A stretch of 64,000 bases of DNA. Origin: Sipunculus nudus (taxonomy: Eukaryota > Annelida > Sipuncula > Golfingiida > Sipunculidae). The notes under the pieces are model-generated. The model was not told where the DNA came from and did no database searches. It saw nothing but the letters and a program-made list of their open reading frames with translations. Position numbers and translations under genes: made by a program. The stretch spans positions 63,272,370-63,336,369 of the forward strand of contig CM049307.1 of NCBI GenBank assembly GCA_026874595.1, read 5' to 3'. This document shows positions 12,641 through 25,500 of the stretch, piece after piece. Position 1 is the stretch's first letter, and every line of letters begins with the position of its first letter.

Positions 12641-13502
12641 GAACATGGATACAGCTAGGCTAAAAAACGGTTCTAAGTTGAACCATGGTTCCAGCTGGAA
12701 TCATACAGGTTCTGCATGGAACCCTTAAGAACCCTTTTTTCTTAGAGTGTATGGATGCGTGTATTGAATATTAAAATTCATACGAGCAAATATAGGTCTG
12801 GTTTTATTTATATTAAACGTTTTTATTACACATGGCAAATCTCCCCCAGAGGGTACACTCAATTTTAGTAGTTCCTTTGATCTATTTGGTGGAACATGAT
12901 GCAAGCTGATATATTCTTCTGTATCTAGGCCCCTAGCTCTTTTGACCGATTTTATCGAACTCCGCTTTCCGTCATTTCATAACACGTGGTGTGATTTAAT
13001 TTGAGCGGGAAAAACTCTGAGGCAAACCAAACGACCCACCTCACCCGGCAGGCTGCACATTAGTCCGCCACGTACGGACTCCATTTATCTGCTTGTATTG
13101 TTTACTATATATGTCAGCGCTGCAAGACTGCAGCAAGCTGCACATGACTTTTCAGGGCCGAAGGACCATGATTAAGCATAGCTAGCCTATATCCTCACCC
13201 AGGCAATCTTGGGCTCTTTACCTGGATTGATTGACATATAAAATTATGGCACTGCCAGCTGGTTTTTGGGTCATTTTAATAAATGACAAACATGACAGAC
13301 CATGATTTCTATCTATGTTTCATGTTCGATTGAATGCATCCATGGGTGCGTGGTTGTATAAATGTACTTATTTGGCCACCCGGTGGCGCTGCGGCAAAGC
13401 GTCTGCTGGGAGGTTGATCGTATCCATCCCTAACAACAAACATCGGGAACACCGTTTGTGAATTTTCATCAAGCAGGAACGAAAAGTAACAATCTCAGGG
13501 TG

Positions 13503-13515
13503 ATGTCTGTGTGTG
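13503..13515 (+). CDS. ENGASE: ENGASE predicted coding exon 1 (13 nt)
   Basis: ATG TCT GTG TGT G followed by the strong donor gtgagt. The single leftover G joins GC at 14398 to make a Gly codon, giving MSVCG-IDKDT. Human ENGASE also has a DKDT-like motif at this point of the catalytic domain. There is no in-frame ATG in exon 2 upstream of the conserved motifs, so an upstream start is needed. A 5' UTR would run left from 13503. The alternative is a different, unrecognised first exon. Confidence 0.55.
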
Positions 13516-16500
13516 GTGAGTACGGGCCTTATCAATTCATTAATACACCGGTTATAACAATGATCATTGCATTGTCTTTTGGACGGTTTCTGGGTCAGAT
13601 TCGGGAAACTACCTTATTATCGCTCACACTACCACAACATCACGAGTGCACGCGGTGATATCCGGTATTCCCGCGGAAATATTCTACCCACCCTTTTATT
13701 AATTTTACTACCGGTTCTAGCTTTACTTGCAGACACACAGTCATATATGTGACTGACTCTGTGTTGCACGAGAAAAAATATAGCCAATTGGAAATATATT
13801 TTATGAACCCTATTGCCTGACTGTATGGATATTGATGACGTGCTGGCATTGATGACTGAGCACTGCATTTTGCATAAAATTTATCAAAGGCATTATATCT
13901 ACCATTATTCACATGGCAAAATTCACCTCTGAAGTATAATGACCTCTGATGGAGGGGGGTAATTTGTTTGATGTAAATACCTTGACTTGCAAATTGCTTG
14001 TCTTCACAGCGCAGTCAGGTAAGCCGACTCAGCCGAGGGCATCTTAGTGTTTAGTCGGTGGTTTGAGACTGGTACTGTCATCATATCATTACATGTTATT
14101 CTCAGTGTACTAATATATTAAATATTTCTCTTATTCCAGGTCACATATTCAAGATGCAACCTAGGATACAAAAGGGAGATCAAAGAATACAGAAAATAAC
14201 ATAGATCACATAGATAAACAAGTCTTTATTCAAAATATGTTTCAGTAGGCATTCACTATGACCAAAGTGCAGACCAGATTTTATAGTCGCTCCGAATATT
14301 CAAGGGGGGTGCTCACACTTGAACATGTTAATATTGAATAATATAAAACATGGAGATCCTATCTGTGTAAATTGTCATTCATCTGTTTTCTGCACAGGCA
14401 TAGATAAGGATACAAAATCTCCAACATGTCAGCCTCTTAGTACACTGGATGATGTGTTGTCATGGAAACCTGATGCAACAGATGATTACTGCCGAGCAAC
14501 TGTCCCTCTGGCCAGGAGAGATGGCAAGGTTGACCGGCCGCAGACTCTTGACTGTCATGATATGGCAGGTGGCTACCTGGATGACAGGTGTGGTTCTGCC
14601 TGCAAAAAAAACCCTCGTGTTTTGACTTAATACTATTATGATATCAGTCTCTCATTGTGAAATAAATAGGCATGTGAATTGTGAGTGGCCTGAGACTGAG
14701 TTCTTTAAATTTTAATGTCTTGAATTTTTGTGTCTTTTGAAAAGTTGAATAAGGGTAACTTAATGACTACAGTGGATGTTAACTAATTTTAGCAAGTAAA
14801 GAACAATTTAGCTCTCCCTCTGCTCACTATTTTTGTTTCTTTGCGAGTGGAGTTTTTTTCCAGCAAGCAGTGAGACCAGCTCTAGGGCACATATATGATA
14901 AATTGCCTGGACATGGGGGCATGCCCATCACATTTGACAATTCAAAGGGGGCTTTGGGGTGGTACAAACCAAAATGTTAAGAATCAATTTCAGTTAAACT
15001 GATGGGTTGCAGTTGGATGCATTTATTTAATGTATTGTTGCACCCATACAAATAACATTGCTGTTTTAATCCAGTAACTGAACTTGAGTTGTGTCAGAAT
15101 TAGAAATAATTAATGTTTCTCTAAATTCAAAAATTGTTCACCTTTCAACTTATTCAAGAAAAAGTTAACAGCATGATTCTGACATCATAGTGTAAAGTTT
15201 TATCAACCTTGTTTTCCACAGGTTCATTCAGGGCTCACCTACGGACCTGGCCTACCGGTTCTATCACTGGCAGTACCTTGACTCCTTCATCTACTTCAGT
15301 CATCACTTTATCACCATCCCACCACCGTGCTGGACCAACGCAGCACACAAACACCGTGTCCAGATGCTGGGTATGGCAGTGTTTTTGTAATCACATAGTG
15401 GCTGGATGTTTCAGCTACAGAGGTAGATTTCTTGTCTGTGTCTTGTGCATCATGAAGCAAACTGTGAACATTGTACCAACTGCCTGTAGAGGGCGTATGT
15501 ATTGAAGATTAAAGTTACAATTTTTCAATGATCTTGACTGGACTGTCAGTAAAGGATTGTCTACTTATGGCTGATCTTTTAACTTAGAGAAGTGCTGCAT
15601 TATATTTTCTCATTGCTCATTATGTTATCTCAGCATCATTTTATCTCAGTTTTATATTATTTCAAAATTATATTTACTCTGGAGCTCTGCATATTTTGTG
15701 CTTGTATTTCTCACAAGCGCTATTACGGTATATTCATAGATATTGGTATTATAATATGTACTGATCCAGTTTGTTAAACTGGAATATATTTGTTTTACCA
15801 TTTCTATTTTTTGTGACCACCCAGCTGGGTTTCAAGTTTATTAAAGAGTTATGTTACCAATTTGCATGAATTTTAAATACCCTCAGGGATTTGCTGTAAT
15901 GTCTGTACCACTATTATAGCTTTGAGATTGCTCAGTGCATTGTGAAAACCTAAAATCAAGAAGATTATTGTATGTTTATATGTCATGCAGCCATTCTCAA
16001 ATAGTTTACCACTTTCTGCAAACAGCACTAAATGATGGCCTGAGTATACTTTTATTGTTATGTTTTATTTGCCTGTGTGATGACAGTTATCTCATACAAG
16101 TATTTGTTTGTCATAAAAGAGGTTATGATTGCTTGATAATGTTACCAAGATAAAATTTTGAAAAATCCTCTGGAATTATTTTCTCAACATTTTAGGGACA
16201 CTGATCACAGAGTGGAATGAAGGCAAGGAAAGATGCAAGACATTCCTGAAGACGGAGCTGTCCTATAAAACACTAGTACACAAACTTGTGGAAATCACTC
16301 AGTTCTATGGTTTTGATGGTTGGCTTGTCAACATTGAAAACATTATTGAGGTAAGTTTTAGCAGGTTCATAAGAATTTGTTTAGCTTCTTTTTATGTTGT
16401 ATCAGACAATGTTGATTAAACCAGAACGTCAGAGACATAGTGCTAATACCGTAATATGGCACCCCAGCAAGATAAGATTTTTCAACTCTACTTAGAACAT

Positions 16501-19500
16501 GTAAGAAACTTTTAATCTCAGGAAGTTGATATTTCAGGTTGCCCCCATCTGCAAGTTTAAAAGTCTGTGTACAAGTTAAGAAAGGTTGTTCCTAGCCCTA
16601 GCAGATAAAACAAATGATAAAAGTCAGTAAAGAAATAGAGGAGAAGAAGAAATTTTTGTGATTTTGAAAAAAAATTGCATAAATTTGCATAATTAATAAA
16701 TTCAAAATCCTGTAAAAAAGTTTCGAATAGTACTCCTAGCTCTATGATATAAAGAAGCAGAATCTAAATCAGTCAAGAAATAAAGGCATGGAAGTATTTT
16801 TTTTGTCATTTTGAATAATATTTGCATAATTTATGAATTTCAAAATTCTGTGTAGAAGATTCATAGCCCACCCTAAGCCCATGAACCAAGATAAACAAAA
16901 TCAAAAAATGGTCAAGAAATAAAAGAGAAGATACATTTTGAAAAATGTGGATTGATGATGGACAGATAGGCAGGCATCACAAAGCCATTGCGTAAGCTCA
17001 TCAGGCTTATGGTCAGTTCAGCTAAAAATAAAGATGAAAAATCTGAGCATTTTATAAAGACCATTTTCCTAGAAGTTAAATATGAAAATATTATTTTCCT
17101 GACTCACTCAGATTAGTGTACGGGTCAGTGCAAAAGGATCTTCCTAAAGGTAATCAACTTTGAAAGATGTTTTGTATCTTAAATTTTCTTTAATTTTAGT
17201 TATTTTTTTACAGATATTGTTGATTAATCATTGTTTTATAAGTCAGTAACTCCTAAGCATCAAAGTAAGGCAAAAATAGGTATGGTTCTCTGGCATTTTT
17301 TTCAGAAACCAGTGCGGGCTGGCGATATTTAATTTTTACCTTTTTTATATGTTTTGATAAAAATGTCATATGATCAGGGAAAGCATTAAAATAACAGAAT
17401 GTATTTGCTAAACAGGTTTTTGCTAAAGGCAAAATTGTCTCATTTATTTTAACAAAATAAATGCACCAGCTTTCTTTCACTTTGATATACTCTTTTTATA
17501 AGTGCATTAATATTTTTTGCCAGCTTGAGTAGTTGGTCAGTAACAGAAAGTGACAATCCTGACTTTGGTTTGGGTACATTGTGTGCATGTCAGTTTTCAG
17601 GAGGATCAGGTTGGCCACCTTGTTGGGTTTGTGGAGTACTTGAGAGTAAAACTTCATGAGGTCATCCCAGGGTCAGAGGTCATGTGGTATGACAGTGTCA
17701 TCCGTACTGGTGAGCTCAAGTGGCAAGATTCACTTAATGAAGAAAACATGTAAGTACGTTTATATCTGTTCTTTTCGTTTCTAAATTTAAACATTAAGAC
17801 TGGCATCATGCAAAAAGTTTATTACATGTATAACCAAACCCCCTTTCATGTGACAATTTTCTAAATTAAATAGATATAATGTTTTCAGCAGCAGTTAATC
17901 TCTGTTCTACAAACCTGTGTCCACCTGATTTTTTTTTAGATAATTGTATCCGCCAAAATGAAGTTTTGTGGATACTATGTTTTTGAACGTGTTCCGCCGC
18001 CTACCCCGCGTTCGTTTCCGGAGAACTCCTCTGAGACTACTGGACGGATTTTTCCGAAACTTACTAAAATTATCGGGTCACATTTGAACTGGTGCCTGAC
18101 CAAGTGACCTTGACGTCTGACCTTGACGTCCTCTCTGCCCAGCGTCCGTTTGTGCGTCTGTTTCCACACATAAACCCACATATCTCGGGAACCGTTTGAC
18201 TGATCAGGAAAAAAATTTTACACAAATGTAGCCCTGGGATAGCTTTATAACATACACAAAAATGGTGGCGCCACCTGCAGCCATGTTTGCACAGCCTCCA
18301 TCTGTTTGTCTGCTGTGGGATAAAATCACATATCTCTGCAGTGGTTTGACTTTTCCACATGAAATTTTGCATGTGTATACATCTTGGATAGTTTCTCGTT
18401 CAAATATCAGGTGGCGCCACCTACAATCATGTTTATGTGGCAGTGATCCTTTCTAATATATGAAACACATGTAACTCTATATCCCCTTGCCACTCAATCC
18501 ATGCCTCACTTCACCCGTCCTTCTCTGATTTTGGCGGATACACGTAGTCGCTTGTCGACTACCCGTATTCTAATTTTCTTAAGTGTTCATGTTTTCAGTA
18601 ACTTCCTAATAGACTACATGCGGAAGTGACAACTGTATATGACCATTAAAGGGGCCTAATCACTTGAAAAGCACATTGAATTAACACAAAAAATAGCATC
18701 TTCTCTTTGAAATAAATTGGTACCTGTCAAAATATTGCTCTGAAACAATTTTGATACCCCTGTACATGAAAGTTTAAAACAAAGAACTGGGTGCAATCAC
18801 AGGTTTCAGCATAAACACAGTGCCCGGACCACAACACCTGTCAGTCAGGATATGCCCTGACTGAATTGGCCCCAATAATATAACATGTGCCCCCTGGCTG
18901 AAAAATCGCATGTTGAAGTGACTCAGGCCTGGGACCCAATACACAGTCTGTGCTACCCGTCTTTTAGCCGAGGCCCCTTGACCTATCATACAAATCTGTT
19001 GCGCAGGTTCTATAGAGAATTTACATTCGGTCCATGGACCATAATGTCCATCCAGCAGAGATATAACAGAGGACATGAAGGTCCATGTATAAATTAGTTA
19101 GGACTTCTCTTTGTTTGGGATCTGTTGCTCATACGAAAAATTTGACCTCCGGTCATGTGGTCTTGTTGTTGTAAACAGACGCACATGGACTGTGTTCTCT
19201 ATTACGCTAAACCATAACAAGGTGTTAAACAGCTCAAAGTACTGTAAGCATGTGCTTGGATGGTTTTGCCTGGAAACTTTTTGTATAAATCAAAAGTGAA
19301 TTGATAGTGCAAAAGAATATTGCTCCTGATTATGTCCCTTCAATGATTTTACAATAAATACCCAGTTTATGTTTCACAAGTGTTTGGTCTCTTCTGGCAG
19401 GTCAGCTATGTTCCTGCATGAGTAGCCATCTTTGTTTTAGCTGGTTATATTTTTTAGAGTGTTAACTTTACATCATCCAGTCAGTAGCTGTCTATTGAGG

Positions 19501-22500
19501 CTGTTTTTGCATGTGACCGATGACTGATTTTTATATTTTCAATTTTCAAAGAAACAGGTGGACATGAGGGGATAAAACAGACTATTTCAAATTCTCATTA
19601 TGGCTTAATTCAAAACCACAAAATAAAAACATTCTGCTAGTCAGCTGTGAGATAGGCTTCTGACATTATTTGCGGGCTTTGAACTTGTAATTTACTTTGT
19701 GTGGATTATTAGACTAACTGGGTGGTAATCATGATTCATGGGCAGCCATTTTGTAATGCTCCATTCAGGTTTTGTAGTGCAGTTTTGCTGCCTTCATGAA
19801 AGAGTCATATAAAAGAGTGAAAGAAAAAGGTTGGTTTATACATGTGCACACTAGTAACTAAGATCTCTCTCACTGTGCCATGTCTCTTTCAATATTTTCA
19901 TTTTAGGTGTTTGAATTAAAGTTTCTAGAAATTTTAATGTAGCTAATTTTCATCATATTTTATTCCTTTATTTCTCAATTTTGATATGTTGTAGGGAGTT
20001 TTACAATGCTAGTGACTCTTTGTTCCTAAACTATTGTTGGGATAAAGAAAAACTTGCAAAATCCAAAGAAAGAACCACTTCACTTGGTCGCCCCTACGAC
20101 GTGTTTGTTGGGGTAGACGTTTTTGGCCGTGGTTGCATGGGTGGTGGTGGTTACCATACAAATGTGGTAAATATTGCACTCTTGTTATTTGAATGTAGAA
20201 CACTGTTCAATATAGCCCTGTCAGGGCTTTAGTATTTGCATTTACTGATAAAATGCTTAAAATAAAACGTGATTCCATGTACTGATAGACTTAACTCAGT
20301 GCCAGCTCTTTTCACTAAAGTCCTGTAAAGTCCGTAGGATGAATCGCTGATATTTGCATATCAAGGCGTCACAAGGCTCTTTGAGGACCTGACGATTCCC
20401 CTGTATTTGCATATCAGGCCGTCACGCCTCATTTGAGTGGCATTGTTGCTATGAGAATGCCAACAGCGGTCCCACAGCTCGACCCGATTGGTAACATTCG
20501 CACTAAAATCATGTGAAAACATGAGCCTTCGTGTCCTATGATATATCTCTGCTGAACGAATATTACAGGCCATGAGCCAAATGTAAGTGCATGTTGTAGA
20601 CACCATCGCAACAATTTTGTACCAACAGGTCCAGTAAAATTCCTTCTGCCGAGATAACAAGAGCAGCTGGCAGCATTTGTCTGAACCTGTGTATTAACTG
20701 TCAAATTGCGACTCGCGAATCGTGATCGTTTCAGTCAGCCGGTACATTTTGACTGCACTCGTCCTGTGGTGCACCTGAATATCTCGCGCTGATTGGCTGA
20801 GCCAGAGATTGGCCTACATTATGTTTAAACAGGCCAACTTTCAAGAGTGTGGGTCCGATAACGTTAACACTGAGGCTGAGGGTAAGAGTGTTTTATAAAG
20901 TCTCGCCGAACTCAGTTTAAGCAAGGAGTTTACAGGGATGGAGTATCAAGTGAGAGTCTGGCCGTGTCGGATGTTGCTGACGGGGGTCATAAAACTCGCT
21001 GCTCAATGGCACACAGAGATGCCGCTGATAAGCCCGGCGCTAATTGATTCAGCGCGAGAGACCACCCTTCGGCGTGACTTCGGAACAGCTCGTTAGTTCC
21101 CGGAGACCACCAATGTGAACTAACGCGAGACTCACTGAAATTCCAAATAAAAATGTACATTAAAACTCAATGCGATAAATATGTTTCCACAGTTTAACAA
21201 AATAATTACAGGATTTTATAGTACCGGTATTTTTATAAATATTTTGACAGGGATGAGTAAGTTTCTCCCGAAATTTATCTCCGGTAGTACTTAATATAAA
21301 TTTTTTAAACAATCATAAGTTTGAACACCATATTTCCATATGTGTGGGAAACGCGTGTGAAGGTTTCGTTGCTAATGACGCCTGAGCTATAGCTTGCTGC
21401 GGTGCATATGGGCGATAATACGAGAACAACGCCGTCAGTGACAGAGCGGACAATGGCTCGCTGTTATCCATCAAAATGAAAGTCATCCGAGCATAAGCTA
21501 AACATTTTTTTTTATCGTCGGAATACTATAATACATGGCCAATTATTAATATAAGTCAGAAGTGTGGGAACTGATGGAATTTTTTATAATTCCGAAGTTA
21601 TTCAGGGAAAGTAAGGTTTACACTTACCAGTCGTCCGTCATGAATCACGGCATAAGTTGATGTAGTGTGTCCGCATCTATCCAAAAATTGGTCAAGTGAT
21701 TCCTCAACACGAGACCTCTCTAGATATATTTGTTGCGCATAATTCTTGACAAAACAAACCATTTGCGCATTCATAATTCCGGTCAATGTTATTCCAGTGA
21801 TTTACTGCTCAGTTACTGGATATATCGCTCTCCGCTTCAGCGAGCTACAGCGGACCGCAGAAGTAACATCTAGCAGGCTCGCTTTATCAAAGGCCGTGCC
21901 GCCGCTGCGCCTGACACCGCGGCACAATAGGCGTACAATAGAGTTAATGGGCTTATCATGTCTTAATTGCAATTAGCGCACGACTGACACTCGCGACCTG
22001 GCAGGGCTTCTGACAGTTGTTACTCCAGTCCTGTAAACTCCTTGGTTTAAGCGACGGCCTAAAATTATTAAGACAAATTAAGTGGGAATATTTTTAACCA
22101 ATTGGGAGCCCAGAATAGGCAATTACTGAATGAACCATGTTGGTTTTGAAAAAGATTCTGGGAAAGACCACTGCTGACGTCACTGGAAAAGACCTTATTT
22201 CAGCGAGGTGGTGATGTGTGGCGCTGACTGTCCGGGAACCGGCCAAGATTACCAGTCCATGAAATCAGAGAGTCAGATAGTGGCAAATTAGTTTTATGAG
22301 TTGCCGCAAGATGGCGGTACCGATACTAAATGCGACACAACGCGTAAACGTTTGATTTTTTCTGTCAAGCAACAATTGAGTCAGAACTATTTCATGAACT
22401 GGGCAAGTCTATGTTCAATACAAATGCAATACATTCCGACTCCTGTTATACAGTGAGTGTACTGTCTATCAAGTTTGATGATTAATGATTAATATAATAT

Positions 22501-25500
22501 ATAATGGTTACTATAATATTATTATATATATTTTAATAGTAATATAATTATATAATAATGGTTATTCATTTGGTCAAGTTTTGGTTCCTGTTCTGTAACT
22601 GTTATGTGTACTTTTGAACATGATGCAAAACTCAACCCAGTGTCTAGGTCAAAAGTGTTTGGAGTTGGTTCCCCGACCTGGACTATTATGTTTTTGGTTT
22701 ATGCAGGCAGTAGAAGCGGCCAGAGAGCAGGAACTCTCAGCAGCCATATTTGCCCCTGGATGGGTATGGGAGAAACATGACAAGTCCAGGTTCATCCACA
22801 ATGAAAACAAGTAAGGTGAAACAGGCAGGACTTCACATAAAATATTATCCAATTAATATAAATCTACTAATGATTCTGCAGAACATACTTAGATACCTCA
22901 CACAATTGTTAAGAGGGACCTATTCACATACCAGGTATATTTAATACACATGAAATATTATGTTTTCTCCTTAAAACATTATAAAACCTGCTAGTATTTA
23001 GCTCTGCTTGATTGCTTGTGCACACAAGTGGTAAAAAGTTTGCACTAGGTACCATCAGTGCCATAAACATAGCATGCATGTCACCTGAAAGCTGCACCAC
23101 TCAAAATCACAAATCTAGATAATTCAAGATTCGAACCCTTATTTCTTGTTTTATGTTTCTTCTTGTTTGGGAGTTGCCGCACATTCTCAAGGTCTGACCT
23201 CTGGTCTTGTTATGGTGAATGGACTGTTTAGTCACACACAGTACCATAACAATGTATAAAATATGTGAACTGGAGGTAGTAAGCCCAGGGTGGGTTTGCT
23301 AGGAAACTTTATATTCAGTCAAAATGAACCAGTAGCCTGAGATAATACACATTTTACTGCAAATGTTTATGTACCTTTAAATAAGGAATAAATCTTGTCC
23401 TGCAGTGAATGGATCACTGAAGATATATTTTATACTCAAAACAGTATGATGATAGAATAAAGTATTGATTATAATATTATAGGTTTCAAAGAAAAGTTTA
23501 GGAACAAATTTCAAATGTTTTATATTCAATTTTCAGTTCAGTTGATTAATGAAAGTCATTCAGTGTGTTGTCTGATAATTGTATATTTGTCCTGAGTTTA
23601 TTTCTACAGTTATTTATCTCTGTGACGCAGGTTCTGGGGTTACCTTGACAACCTGTGCCACATCCATTCAGTAGACAGCCTGCCAATCGGTACATCCTTC
23701 TGTCAAGGGTTTGGACATCATTTTTATGTCCATGGGAAGGTGAGCTTACAAACTGTAATGTCATTGGAAGGTGAGCTTACAAACTAAAATGTCATGGTTA
23801 GGTGAGCTTACAAACCAAAATATCATAGGAAGGTGAGCTTACAAACTGTAATGTCATGGGAAGGTGAGCTTACAAACTGAAATTCAATGGGAAGGTGAGC
23901 TTACAAACTATAATGTCATGGGAAGGTGAGCTTACAAACTATAATGTCATGGGAAGGTGAGCTTACAAACTATAATGTCATGGAAGGTGAGCTTACAAAC
24001 TATAATGTCATGGGAAGGTGAGCTTACAAACTAAAATGTCATGAGCTTACAAACAATAATGTCATGGGGAGGTGAGCTTACAAACTATAATGTCATTGGA
24101 AGTTGAGCTTACAAACTTTAATGTAATTTACCTCTACTGTCAATTACACTGATTGTTAACCTGTGCTTAAAAAACTGACAACATTACTGTGGTTTCCTTC
24201 ATATTCGCAAGGCTAATATTTTGTTATTTTCACTTTTTCATTGATTAGTGAGGATTCCATTTCTCAATCTTACTGTGCAGTGACCTGCACACAATATATC
24301 CATTATCACATTGATTGTTCAATATGTGCGCTCAATCTTAACAAATTGATGACATAATAAGTAGAAATTCTTGTCTCCATATAGTTAGGTATTATTAAAG
24401 ATCTGATATATTTTGTAATGTCTATATTTAATTAACAGGTGACATAAAATATATTTTATTATTTATAATATCAATCTTTCACTTTTTGACTCTTAAATAT
24501 AGAGGCATGGTCACGTGGATAACAAGCATAAAATGCCAATGAGGCTATATTATAAATGACCATTCACCTGTATATATTTCATGACATGTCATGGGGAAAG
24601 TTTAATTTTCTCATTTTCCGCCTAATTTAAATGTTTCAGATTTGAAACCCTTGCAAACAAAAAGCCAACCACAGTATCTCTGTGTCACTAAATTTATGGT
24701 ATAATTCATTAACAACCACAGTATCTCTTTGTCACTTTGAGTTTATGCTATAATTCATTAACAACCACAGTATCTCTGTGTCACTGTGAGTTTATGGTTT
24801 AATTCATTAACAACCACTATCTCTCTGTCACTGAGTTTATGGTATAATTCATTAACAACCACAGTATCTCTGTGTCACTGAGGTTATAGTATAATTCATT
24901 AAAAACCACAGTATCTCTCTGTCACTGAGTTTATGGTATAATTTATACTGTTAGATGTCACTCTGAAGGTGACATTTAATGTTAACCATATTTAAGGACA
25001 AATTTTTTTTATATTATTGGCTTAGAGTAAACAAAATATTTTAATATAGATGGTTAGTGAAGAACCATGGACCAACCTGTCCTGCCAGGCTGTTCAGCTG
25101 TCTTACACAGCCCATCACCAGTTTGGTGCTGAGGAATCCAAGCAAGAAGAGAGCAGCAGACAGCACCTTGGGCTGCATACTGAAAACGTCTACCTTGGGG
25201 GCGGCTGTCTCATAATGTCAGGCTCAGTGTCAGAGGAGACAACCAGACTCAAGTACAGGTAGGTCAAGACCATGTCTACCTGAGGGGAGGCTGTCAGCTG
25301 TCAGGCTCAGTGTCAGAGGAGACAGCCAGACTCAAGTACAGGTAGGTCAAGATTATGTCTACCTGGGGGGAGGCTGTCAGCTGTCAGGCTCAGTGTCAGA
25401 GGAGACAGCCAGACTCAAGTACAGGTAGGTTAAGATCATATCTACCATGGGGGAGACTTTCTGGTGATGTCAGGCTCAGTGTCAGAGGAGACAGCCAGAC

